From an uncultured Saprospiraceae bacterium (GTDB lineage Bacteria; Bacteroidota; Bacteroidia; Chitinophagales; Saprospiraceae), in NCBI GenBank assembly GCA_937997635.1, contig CALLFA010000024.1, positions 1 through 57,537 on the forward strand: 57,537 nucleotides of DNA. Reading direction: 5' to 3'. The stretch's first letter is position 1. Every line of letters begins with the position of its first letter. The notes under the pieces were generated by a model. That model had not been told where the DNA came from. It did no database searches and saw only the letters and a list, made by a program, of their open reading frames with translations. The translations under genes were made by a program, and so were the position numbers. Below are positions 17,952 through 25,888 of this stretch, piece after piece.

Positions 17952-18597
17952 AGAAGGAAAATCCATTTTTGTCATACTCATTGGCAGCCTCATCTTATTA
18001 CTCTGGGGTGTTGGGCAAGTCGGTGGGGTTTGGTCGATAGTCTTATGGCTTTTATTAGCTTTTGTGTTGTTTATGCTTGTCTTTAGCATCCAATTTTTTA
18101 GAAATCCCAAACGACCAATCGCTACTCTAGACAATTCCAAGATATATGCGCCAGCCGATGGTAAGGTGGTTGTGATTGAGGAAACAACAGAACATGAATA
18201 CTTTAAGGACAAACGACTGCAAGTGTCCATTTTCATGTCGCCACTTAATGTCCATGCAAACAGAGTGCCTGTGAGCGGTAAGGTACAATTGTCAAAATAC
18301 CACAAAGGAAAATACCTCGTTGCCTGGCATCCAAAATCTTCCACAGAAAACGAACGAACGACAACTGTCATTAAGACTGATGATGGAAAAGAGATTCTCG
18401 TAAGACAAATTGCTGGCGCAGTTGCAAGGCGGATTAAAAATTACATGTCTGAAGGGCAGGCAGTGAAGCAAGGAGAAGAATTGGGCTTTATAAAATTTGG
18501 TTCTAGAGCTGATATATTCTTACCAATTGGAACGAAGGTTACCGTTGGCTTAGACCAGATGGTAAAGGGGAATATCGATGTGATTGCGGAATGGTAA
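17941..18597 (+). CDS. psd: phosphatidylserine decarboxylase (short, archaetidylserine-type)
   Basis: A 218-residue enzyme that decarboxylates phosphatidylserine to phosphatidylethanolamine. An N-terminal pair of hydrophobic segments (about residues 8-45) anchors it. The catalytic core shows MSPLNVHANRVPVSGKV and IAGAVARRI. The self-cleavage site is KFGSRADIFLP, where the Gly-Ser bond is processed so that the Ser becomes the pyruvoyl group, as in the short Bacteroidota/archaeal class. It overlaps cdsA by 11 bp. After the stop there is a 7-bp inverted repeat (CCATTGG at 18625, CCAATGG at 18647) but no T-run, in the short gap facing the convergent hemH. Confidence 0.96.
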   Translation: MLHKEGKSIFVILIGSLILLLWGVGQVGGVWSIVLWLLLAFVLFMLVFSIQFFRNPKRPIATLDNSKIYAPADGKVVVIEETTEHEYFKDKRLQVSIFMSPLNVHANRVPVSGKVQLSKYHKGKYLVAWHPKSSTENERTTTVIKTDDGKEILVRQIAGAVARRIKNYMSEGQAVKQGEELGFIKFGSRADIFLPIGTKVTVGLDQMVKGNIDVIAEW

Positions 18598-18661
18598 ATT
18601 TCAATTGATCATGACCGGCATGACCCATTGGAGACAAATACATGACCCAATGGACAGTACA

Positions 18662-19660
18662 TTACTTCACCATGTTCGATATAAAATCAATCCATGCGGG
18701 ATCATCATTGAGACTCGCCACAAGATCTAGTTTCTCCCCTCCCGCTTCCATAAATTCTTCTTTGTACTCATAGCCAATTTCAATAGTTGTCTCTAAGCAA
18801 TCTGCAATGAATGCTGGGGAAAAACAGAGAATCTTTTTATTCCCTTTGGCTAGTTGTTGTTCTAAGACTTCATCTGTATACGGGTGTAACCATCTTTCAG
18901 GGCCAAAACGACTTTGATAAGCAACGGTAAAATCTTTATCCTTCAAGCCTAAGTCTTCTGCAATGGCATAAGCAGTCGCATGGCACTGAGCAGAGTAGCA
19001 TAAGTTGTTTTGTGGAACAATACTTTTGCAACACTGTCCATCGCACTTGCAGTAGTCATTTTCTTTTTTCAAATACCGTTCTGGAACGCCGTGAAAGGAG
19101 AAGATAAAATGGTCGTATTCATTTAAATTATATTGTCTGGCATTCTTGCTGTAAATCTTAATTATCTCAGGATGATCGTAATATGAGCTAATGAATCGAA
19201 GTCCCGGTAACTGTTCTCTCATTCTCATCAAAGTCATCACTTCTTCGAATACAGATCCCGTTGTTGCGGAAGCATACTGTGGAAATAATGGAAATATCGT
19301 AATGTCTGTGACAAATGATTCTCTTAGTTTTTTGAGTGCTGACTCTATTGATGGATTTTGATAACGCATCGCCAATTCTACATGATAATCATTACCTAAT
19401 TGGGCTTGTACACCTTGTGCGACTCGTTGACCATACACTTTAAGAGGTGATCCCTCATCCATCCAAAGTTTATCGTACAATTTGGCAACTTTTGGAGATC
19501 GGATAGGCACGATAATTCCTTGAAAAAGAGCATATCTAAGTGGCCAAAACACATCAATAACTCGCCTATCAGTCAAGAACTGGTTTAAATATGTCTTCAA
19601 GCCTTTCTTAGTAGGAGCATCTGGAGTACCCAGATTTACAAGTAATACACCTTTTTTCAT
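18662..19660 (-). CDS. hemH: ferrochelatase HemH
   Basis: A 332-residue enzyme that inserts Fe2+ into protoporphyrin IX in the last step of protoheme synthesis. Family motifs: GVLLVNLGTPDAPT at the N-terminus, FPLFPQYASATTGS, the catalytic His in FSFHGVPERYL, and YQSRFGPERWLHPYTDEVL. A Cys-rich insert (YCKCDGQCCKSI…LCYSAQC) follows the active-site His. Similar Cys clusters occur in many bacterial ferrochelatases and in some bind a [2Fe-2S] cluster; binding here is inference. The gene is convergent with psd and divergent from surE. The heme supply is relevant to the two-heme MbnH-like protein encoded further on. Confidence 0.96.
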   Translation of the reverse strand: MKKGVLLVNLGTPDAPTKKGLKTYLNQFLTDRRVIDVFWPLRYALFQGIIVPIRSPKVAKLYDKLWMDEGSPLKVYGQRVAQGVQAQLGNDYHVELAMRYQNPSIESALKKLRESFVTDITIFPLFPQYASATTGSVFEEVMTLMRMREQLPGLRFISSYYDHPEIIKIYSKNARQYNLNEYDHFIFSFHGVPERYLKKENDYCKCDGQCCKSIVPQNNLCYSAQCHATAYAIAEDLGLKDKDFTVAYQSRFGPERWLHPYTDEVLEQQLAKGNKKILCFSPAFIADCLETTIEIGYEYKEEFMEAGGEKLDLVASLNDDPAWIDFISNMVK

Positions 19661-19794
19661 TGCACAACGATAGTAAAACCCATTAACATATACATAATTT
19701 GAATGTTCATAAGAATGTAAGAAACCTGATCAAGGAGGCATAGATTTTCGTAACACAAGCTAGATTATGGTAGTTTTACACTAAATACGTAGCA

Positions 19795-20568
19795 ATGGAT
19801 AAACCAAATATATTGGTCGTCAATGATGATGGCATTGAAGCACCTGGGATAAAGGCACTTATCGAGGTGGCTCAAGAGTTTGGGACATTACATGTGATGG
19901 CTCCAGATAAACCACAATCTGGTCAGGGTCATGCCATCACCATCCATGATCCAATTTGGGTGAATAAGGTAGACCATTATCCGGGAATTGAAGCGTATGA
20001 ATGTAGTGGCACTCCAGTCGATTGTGTCAAAATTGCCAGGCATGTCTATTTTGAAAAAGTCAAATTCGATTTATGTGTCTCTGGCATCAATCATGGATCT
20101 AATGCTGCCATAAACATCATTTATTCGGGAACGATGTCTGCAGCCATGGAAGCCAGTATGGCAGGTATACCTTCGATAGGTTTTTCTTTGATGAATGTTG
20201 CTCATGATGCTAATTTTGATGGGTCAAAACATTATGCAAGAAAGATTATTGAATTTGCATTATCTCATAAATTTCAACAAGCCAATCTGTTGAATGTGAA
20301 TATTCCAGACCTACCAATCGAAGAGATAAAAGGAATGCGCATTTGCAAACAAGGGATATCTGGGTGGGAAGAAGAATTTATAGAAGCGAAAGATCCAAGA
20401 GGAAAACCCTACTACTGGATGGCAGGCCATTTTGTACTTAACGAAGAATCACCTAACTCAGACATTAATGCTTTGGGTAATAGCTATGTGTCCATCGTAC
20501 CTTCCATGTATGATCTCACCAGTTATCCTGCATTAGATGAACTGCAAAATTTAAATTCTGATGAGTAG
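19795..20568 (+). CDS. surE: 5'-nucleotidase SurE
   Basis: A 257-residue metal-dependent phosphatase acting on nucleoside 5'- and 3'-monophosphates. The metal site Asp-Asp is at residues 11-12 (LVVNDDGIEAPG). APDKPQSGQGHAIT and CSGTPVDCVKIA follow, then the conserved SGINHGSNAAINIIYSGT segment with the second metal-binding Asn. Length is normal. The stop overlaps the next small gene by eight bases and that one overlaps lpxB, so surE, the membrane protein and lpxB form a tight operon; this linkage is common in Bacteroidota. Confidence 0.97.
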   Translation: MDKPNILVVNDDGIEAPGIKALIEVAQEFGTLHVMAPDKPQSGQGHAITIHDPIWVNKVDHYPGIEAYECSGTPVDCVKIARHVYFEKVKFDLCVSGINHGSNAAINIIYSGTMSAAMEASMAGIPSIGFSLMNVAHDANFDGSKHYARKIIEFALSHKFQQANLLNVNIPDLPIEEIKGMRICKQGISGWEEEFIEAKDPRGKPYYWMAGHFVLNEESPNSDINALGNSYVSIVPSMYDLTSYPALDELQNLNSDE

Positions 20569-20881
20569 AATGGCTATAAATCGAGGCAACGTATTCACGG
20601 CATTTTTTATGGGAATTTTTCTGCCTTGTGCTGGGTTTTATCTTGTCCAGTGGTTGTTTCAATTTGCGGAAGCTCAGGGCATGATAGATGCCGCTTCTTC
20701 TAGTATGGGTAGTCGCCGATTTAGAACAACATGTCTAATTGCAATCTGTATCAATCTGCTTCCCTTACAGGTGTTTCAGCGCCGCAGACAAAATGAAAGT
20801 GTGAGAGGCCTTGTCATTGCCACAGTGCTAGCTGCATTTACCTGGGTTATATTCTTCTACGAGTCCTTATTTACATCATGA
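20561..20881 (+). CDS. small membrane protein between surE and lpxB
   Basis: A 106-residue protein with three hydrophobic segments: about 12-33, 52-68 and 84-103. Between the first two lies a short soluble loop (FAEAQGMIDAASSSMGSRR), and an Arg-rich stretch QRRRQNES precedes the third. The gene overlaps surE by eight bases and lpxB by four (ATGA), which supports it being real and translated. A second ATG four codons in is a possible start. No enzymatic motif is recognised; a role in lipid A or envelope assembly is only suggested by location. Confidence 0.8.
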   Translation: MSRMAINRGNVFTAFFMGIFLPCAGFYLVQWLFQFAEAQGMIDAASSSMGSRRFRTTCLIAICINLLPLQVFQRRRQNESVRGLVIATVLAAFTWVIFFYESLFTS

Positions 20882-21984
20882 GACAAAGGATTTTCATCAT
20901 AGCTGGTGAATCCTCAGGAGATATCTATGGATCTTACTTAATCAAATTGATCAAACAGGCTGCTCCAAATATGGAGATTGAAGCTTGGGGAGGAGATAAA
21001 ATGGAGGCTGCTGGTGCTCAATTAAAAACCCATATTAGAGATCTTTCTATAATGGGAATTGTAGAAGTCATTAAGAATATAACTACAATCAAAAAATTGT
21101 TAAATAAATGCAAGAATGATATCAGTCGATTCAAACCCGAAGCCGTCATCTTTATAGACTATCCAGGGTTTAATTTACGAATGGCTAAGTGGGTTAAATT
21201 GCAAAACATAACTACCATTCAATACATCTCTCCTAAAGTATGGGCTTGGAAAGAATCAAGAATCAAAACGATAAAGGCTGCAATAGACCATTTGATCTGC
21301 ATTTTTCCGTTTGAAGTGGATTTTTATCGCAAGCACGGAATGGATGTTCTTTACTTTGGAAACCCTCTAGGCAAACTCATTAATGAAAAAAGGCACGATA
21401 CATTAGAAAGGAAGACTTCTTTGCCTACAATTGGCGTTATGCCAGGTAGCAGGAAGCAAGAATTAAAATACATTATGCCAGTTTTGGTAGACTATATCAA
21501 CGGAAACAGTTCTTATGAATTTTATATAGGTCAAATGAGTATGATACCAAATGATTTGTACTTAGCTGATCAGATTTCAAATCCCAACGTGCACTTTATT
21601 GTGGATAGACCAAACGATGTGATGTCTGGTTGTGACCTAATGATCAATACCTCCGGGACAATTACCCTTGAAACACTATTCTACAAAAAACCTCAACTTG
21701 TTGTCTACAAAGCACATCCACTTGGTTATTTGTTATTCAAGCAATTAGTCAATCTGCCTTATGTTTCTTTACCTAACATTATCGTTGAACAATCCATCGT
21801 GAAAGAATTAATACAAGATGATTGCACTGTGGACAGTATATCCACCGAGCTGGACGCACTACATTCCAATTCAACAATGATTGATTATGAAGGAGTTATT
21901 GAAGACTTGAAAGTGAAGAATGAGGAGCTGCTATTAGATGTTCTTACTAAACGAAAAGAAAAAAGGTTACTTAAATCTAATTAA
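20878..21984 (+). CDS. lpxB: lipid-A-disaccharide synthase LpxB
   Basis: A 368-residue GT19 glycosyltransferase that joins UDP-2,3-diacylglucosamine and lipid X into lipid A disaccharide at the inner membrane. Motifs: IIAGESSGDIYGSYL at the N-terminus, the EAWGGDKMEAAGA loop, the IDYPGFNLRMAKW and YISPKVWAWKESRI segments, IGVMPGSRKQELK, and the donor-site region INTSGTITLETLF. Length is normal. Its ATG overlaps the stop of the small membrane protein. The stop codon falls inside a 12-bp hairpin that probably ends or stabilises the transcript. Confidence 0.97.
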   Translation: MRQRIFIIAGESSGDIYGSYLIKLIKQAAPNMEIEAWGGDKMEAAGAQLKTHIRDLSIMGIVEVIKNITTIKKLLNKCKNDISRFKPEAVIFIDYPGFNLRMAKWVKLQNITTIQYISPKVWAWKESRIKTIKAAIDHLICIFPFEVDFYRKHGMDVLYFGNPLGKLINEKRHDTLERKTSLPTIGVMPGSRKQELKYIMPVLVDYINGNSSYEFYIGQMSMIPNDLYLADQISNPNVHFIVDRPNDVMSGCDLMINTSGTITLETLFYKKPQLVVYKAHPLGYLLFKQLVNLPYVSLPNIIVEQSIVKELIQDDCTVDSISTELDALHSNSTMIDYEGVIEDLKVKNEELLLDVLTKRKEKRLLKSN

Positions 21985-21992
21985 GTAACCTT
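21963..21992 (+). terminator. perfect 12-bp hairpin over the lpxB stop codon
   Basis: AAGGTTACTTAA (21963-21974) and TTAAGTAACCTT (21981-21992) are exact complements around a 6-nt loop. The lpxB stop codon (21982-21984) is in the second arm. No T-run follows on the plus strand, but an A-rich run precedes it, so it would look like an intrinsic terminator from the minus strand, where no gene arrives. It may act as a 3' stabiliser or weak terminator for the surE-lpxB operon. Confidence 0.65.
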
Positions 21993-22144
21993 CACATAAA
22001 TTAACACCTTTTAACTATGATACAAATATATTAGAGATAAATAGTTCCTCAAACTACAAGTAAACAACAACCACCTACAAAATGACTACAAACAACTTTT
22101 TCGTACAAAAAATGAATAAAGCTGCCTTATATGCTAATCTTTGA

Positions 22145-23239
22145 TTGATTCGTTTCATACATTTATTAATAAGTATATTTGCAAAAATTTTGCTGTTGAA
22201 AACTCCATTTACAGACGAAGAAATAAGGGAATCGCTCAAAAATTGGAAAGAGATAATCGCTACATATCAGAAGCCTGATACGTATAAAGCGGTCATACAG
22301 ATCCTCAACTCCTTTGGGCCGTTCTTTGCCTTATGGGTACTGATGTACTTTAGTTTAAACTGGTCGTACTGGATTACTCTGGGTTTGGCCTTTGTCAATT
22401 CATTTTTCTTAGTACGAATATTTATCATTCAGCACGATTGCGGACATCAATCCTTCTTGGGGTCAAAAAAATGGAATAATGCTATCGGATTAGCGTGCAG
22501 TTACTTTAGTGCCATTCCCTATAAATATTGGGCTAAGGTACACAATCACCATCATGGGCACAATGGTCAGCTTGAGATGCAGCATAGAGATATAGGCGAT
22601 ATTAAATTCCTGACTGTCGAAGAGTATCAAAAACTTCCTGGTTGGAGAAAATTTGGATATCGAGTGTTCAGACAACCAGTATTCTTGTTTGGAGTCGCAC
22701 CTTTCATCTACTTAACAATTTCGAATCGTTATCCATTTTTCAATCTAAAAGGTTGGAAAACGATACGGATATCTCAGGTTTTCAACAACATGACGATGAT
22801 TGCTATTTACATAGGACTTAGTTTTGTCCTAGGATGGAAACAGTTTCTAATGATCCAATTTCCAATCGTCTTCATATTCAGTATTATCGCCTTTTGGTTC
22901 TTTTATGTACAACACCAGCATGAAGAAACCTACAAACAATGGCAAAACAACTGGGATTTTTTAATCGCTTCATTGAGAGGAGCAACCTATTACAAATTAC
23001 CTAGGCTATTTCAGTGGTTGACTGGCAATATTGGATACCATCACATCCATCATTTGAGTTCGTTGATCCCAAATTACCAGTTGCAGAAGTGTTATACCGA
23101 AAATCCAATACTGAATAAATATGTTACCACAGTTACGTTTAGAGACAGTCTAAAATGCATCCACAATAAACTTTGGGACCAGAAGGAACAAAAAATGATT
23201 AGTTTTAAAGAGTATCGCAGGTATTATAAAACTGGTTAA
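22145..23239 (+). CDS. membrane fatty acid desaturase
   Basis: A 364-residue non-heme di-iron desaturase that would introduce a double bond into membrane acyl chains. The three histidine boxes are intact: HDCGHQ (about 97-102), HNHHHGH (about 133-139) and HHIHH (about 298-302), among four or more hydrophobic segments. The start is uncertain: the frame is closed by TGA directly before TTG at 22145 and has no ATG until about residue 67, so a TTG start is needed, either this one or another near residues 17-19. It stands alone between the lpxB operon and the formylglycine-enzyme-like gene. Regioselectivity cannot be read from sequence. Confidence 0.93.
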   Translation: MIRFIHLLISIFAKILLLKTPFTDEEIRESLKNWKEIIATYQKPDTYKAVIQILNSFGPFFALWVLMYFSLNWSYWITLGLAFVNSFFLVRIFIIQHDCGHQSFLGSKKWNNAIGLACSYFSAIPYKYWAKVHNHHHGHNGQLEMQHRDIGDIKFLTVEEYQKLPGWRKFGYRVFRQPVFLFGVAPFIYLTISNRYPFFNLKGWKTIRISQVFNNMTMIAIYIGLSFVLGWKQFLMIQFPIVFIFSIIAFWFFYVQHQHEETYKQWQNNWDFLIASLRGATYYKLPRLFQWLTGNIGYHHIHHLSSLIPNYQLQKCYTENPILNKYVTTVTFRDSLKCIHNKLWDQKEQKMISFKEYRRYYKTG

Positions 23240-23252
23240 ACCCAACGGGTTT
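23238..23252 (+). terminator. short palindrome at the desaturase stop
   Basis: AAACCC-AAC-GGGTTT starts inside the stop codon of the desaturase gene. Its core CCCAACGGG is the same as in several hairpins of the repeat tract at 24.7-24.85 kb. No long T-run follows, so terminator activity is uncertain. Confidence 0.45.
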
Positions 23253-23402
23253 GAGTATGAGCTGTTAACTATGAGGCCATTTTTTCAAAATCAAGGCGTA
23301 AAACGTAGGAATAGTGGTGCAATTGCGAGGTTTTTCAACTCAGATATTGATAAAATGGGCAGTAGTAAATGGGTCACAATCAAGTGCGCTGGATATAAAT
23401 GC

Positions 23403-24524
23403 ATGTATAGACTTATCTTCATCTTATTTACTGTATTGATTATTTTTTCCTGCAGTGATCCAAGTCCACGAGATAAGTCAACGTCAACAAAAGCGCAAAC
23501 CCAAGCTGAAACAACTTCATACGAAGGACATGATCTGTTTATTCAAAAGTATTTAGAAGAAATAAAGTCTATTCCTGTTGCTGAAGACTCTTCTTCTGCG
23601 ACAGACATGATGGTGATGATTCCAGGAAATGTCTTTGAAATGGGCGGCGATAACGAACAGGCATTACCCGATGAATATCCAAAACATAAGGTAAAGATAG
23701 ACAGCTTCTATATGGACATAGCAGAAGTAACAAATAAAGAATACAAAGACTTTACGCAGGCTACTGGATATAAGACAATTGCCGAACGTGATATAGACCC
23801 TCAAGAATTATTGGCACAATTGCCACCAGGGACAACACTTCCTCCTGATTTTGACACAAGCCCAATTTCGCTGGTATTTTCTGCTTTGGAAAAAAGCATA
23901 CCTGCCCATCCAGGCAATTGGTGGAGACCGACCAGAAATGCGAATTGGCAACAACCAGAGGGAGATGGCAGTTCTATTGAAGGCAAAGACAACTATCCTG
24001 CTGTCCACATTGCATGGATCGATGCCATGGCGTATTGCAAATGGAAAGGCAAACGATTGCCTACAGAAGCAGAATGGGAATATGCAGCGCGAGGTAGTAA
24101 AGAAAAAGAGGTTTATCATTGGGGTAATGAACCGATATCTGATAAACGAGCTAATTATTGGCAAGGCGAATTCCCTTATGAAAATACGGTCACAGATAAA
24201 TTTAATAAACTAGCTCCCGTGAAAAGTTTTCCACCAAATGGCTTTTCTCTTTACGATATTTCTGGAAATGTATGGGAATGGTGTTCTGATTGGTATCAGT
24301 ACGACTTATACAAAACGAGATCTAATGATCTGGTAGAGAATCCAACAGGCCCAAGAAAAAGCTTCGATCCACTAGAACCATCAGTTCCTAAAAAAGTAAT
24401 GAGAGGAGGTTCCTTTCTGTGCAATGACAGCTATTGTAGTGGGTATCGAGTGGCCGCACGCATGAAATCTAGTCCAGATACTGGCTTGGAACATACGGGG
24501 TGTCGGTGTGCGAGGTCACTTTAA
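23403..24524 (+). CDS. formylglycine-generating-enzyme (SUMF1/FGE-sulfatase) family lipoprotein
   Basis: About 373 residues from the chosen start. The frame opens at 23271, but MYRLIFILFTVLIIFSCSD at 23403 gives a perfect lipoprotein leader, so the upstream codons are probably not used. The FGE fold is clear: MVMIPGNVFEMGGD, DSFYMDIAEVTNKEYKDF, PAVHIAWIDAMAYCKWKGK, RLPTEAEWEYAARG, GNVWEWCSDWY and MRGGSFLCNDSYC. The end HTGCRCA contains the Arg-Cys position equivalent to an active-site Cys. In Bacteroidota relatives either activate sulfatases or, as GldK/GldJ-like lipoproteins, support gliding and type IX secretion. No sulfatase or gldL/M/N genes are adjacent, so the exact role is open. Confidence 0.88.
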   Translation: MYRLIFILFTVLIIFSCSDPSPRDKSTSTKAQTQAETTSYEGHDLFIQKYLEEIKSIPVAEDSSSATDMMVMIPGNVFEMGGDNEQALPDEYPKHKVKIDSFYMDIAEVTNKEYKDFTQATGYKTIAERDIDPQELLAQLPPGTTLPPDFDTSPISLVFSALEKSIPAHPGNWWRPTRNANWQQPEGDGSSIEGKDNYPAVHIAWIDAMAYCKWKGKRLPTEAEWEYAARGSKEKEVYHWGNEPISDKRANYWQGEFPYENTVTDKFNKLAPVKSFPPNGFSLYDISGNVWEWCSDWYQYDLYKTRSNDLVENPTGPRKSFDPLEPSVPKKVMRGGSFLCNDSYCSGYRVAARMKSSPDTGLEHTGCRCARSL

Positions 24525-24597
24525 GTAACAGTTTTGTAATGTTTACTGGTCTTAGCATTAAAACTTCCACGAGCAATTTGGAGATTCTTTTTGACTC

Positions 24598-24900
24598 ATG
24601 GTGTTTTTGCTTACGCCCTTTCAGGGCTTATGTTATAAAACAATTCTTTTACCAAGGGTTTTACCCTTGGCTGTAGTCTGGCGCCCTTTCAGGGCTTTTA
24701 TATCATTTGTTTTTGCCCAAAATACCCCAACGGGGTATCATCAACAGCGGGGGACATCGTCCCTCGCTGTCGTCATGTCTCGACCAGGAGTCCCAACGGG
24801 ACGACCTTGTTTATCTGCAAATTGTCTAAACTCTTGGTCGTCCCGTTGGGATTCCTACTCACAACATCACTAGGATGGGGCGATGCCCCATCCTAGTGAT
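24598..24900. repeat. cluster of REP-like palindromes
   Basis: Non-coding, with at least seven short inverted repeats packed in 300 bp. GCCCT-TTC-AGGGC occurs twice (24615-24627, 24683-24695). The others are CCAAGGG…CCCTTGG (24652-24670), ATACCCC-AAC-GGGGTAT (24722-24738), CAGCG…CGCTG (24745-24769), and TCCCAACGGGACGACC at 24791-24806 with its exact 16-bp reverse complement at 24836-24851. Last is a 35-bp palindrome (24866-24900). They resemble the REP/BIME clusters mobilised by RAYT (Y1) transposases, but no transposase is present in the window. Confidence 0.85.
24866..24900. repeat. near-perfect palindrome, 16-bp arms and 3-nt loop
   Basis: ATCACTAGGATGGGGC (24866-24881), loop GAT, then its exact reverse complement up to 24900. 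It is the most stable single hairpin in the repeat cluster and marks the border with the satellite that starts at 24901. Confidence 0.93.
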
Positions 24901-25823
24901 CCAAACCGGAAAAACTAGATACAAAATAAATAGATTTGTGGTTTATGATTTCAGATGCAAGATTTTTACATAAATCGTGAGTAACGAGAGTTAGATTCCA
25001 AAGGGATGTTGATTATCACTCTACATCAAGGCAAAAAAATCATAAAATCATAGTTCATAAATCTTACATCATAAATCCTTGAGATCAGAAAAATGGCAAA
25101 TGTTTGATTTTAAATTTATCGTCAGTATAGAATTATTATCCAAAGGAGAAAAACTAGATGCAAAACAAATAGATTTATGATTTGTGATTTATGAATTCAG
25201 ATGTAAGATTTCACATAAATCGTGAGTAACGAGAGTTAGATTCCAAAGGGATGTTGATTATCACTCTACATCGTGGCAAAAAAATCATAAATCATAGTTC
25301 ATAAATCTTACATCATAAATCCTTGAGATCAGGAAATTGGCAAATGTTTGATTTTAAATTTAGCGTCAGTATGGAATTATTATCCAAAGGAGAAAAACTA
25401 GATGCAAAATAAATAGATTTATGATTTGTGATTTATGATTTCAGATGTAAGATTTTTACATAAATCGTGAGTAACGAGAGTTAGATTCCAAAGGGATGTT
25501 GATTATCACTCTACATCAAGGCAAAAAATCATAAAATCATAGTTCATAAATCTTACATCATTTCAGATGTAAGATTTTTACATAAATTGTGAGTAACGAG
25601 AGTTAGATTTCAAAGGGATATTGGTTATCACTCTACGTCAAGGCAAAAAAATCATAAATCATAGTTCATAAATCTTACATCATAAATCCTTGAGATCAGA
25701 AAAATGGCAAATGTTTGATTTTAAATTTAGCGTCAGAATGGAATTATTATCCAAACCGGAAAAACTAGATGCAAAACAAATAGATTTATGATTTGTGATT
25801 TATGATTTCAGATGTAAGATTTT
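24901..25823. repeat. ~240-bp tandem satellite, about 3.8 copies
   Basis: Units start at 24901, 25140 and 25384, then a copy lacking its first ~48 bp joined at 25561, and a last partial unit at 25751-25823. Each full unit begins with a CCAAA…GAAAAACTAGAT word. It has a TTTCAGATGTAAGATTT segment and further on its approximate inverse AAATCTTACATCAT, so each unit also contains an inverted repeat about 110 bp apart. Copies are more than 90% alike by eye. No coding frame crosses the array. The gap to the next gene (25824-25888) shows nothing notable. Confidence 0.92.
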
Positions 25824-25888
25824 AAAGGCAAAGAAAGCCAGACACGAATCAGATTGATTTAAGATATTAGTAACTTATTATCAAAACG

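Noticed and set aside
18621..18655. Bidirectional terminator between psd and hemH
   Set aside because: A 7-bp inverted repeat is present, but there is no T-run on either strand and the loop is long.
18662..19660. Unusual ferrochelatase because of its Cys-rich insert
   Set aside because: Similar Cys patterns after the active-site His are common in bacterial ferrochelatases, so it is ordinary for the family.
23271..23402. N-terminal extension of the FGE-like protein
   Set aside because: It would bury the lipoprotein leader in the middle of the protein; the downstream ATG is the natural start.
24598..24873. A 91-codon open frame on the plus strand
   Set aside because: It lies entirely within the palindrome cluster; its sequence simply reflects the inverted repeats and has no protein-like composition or start context.
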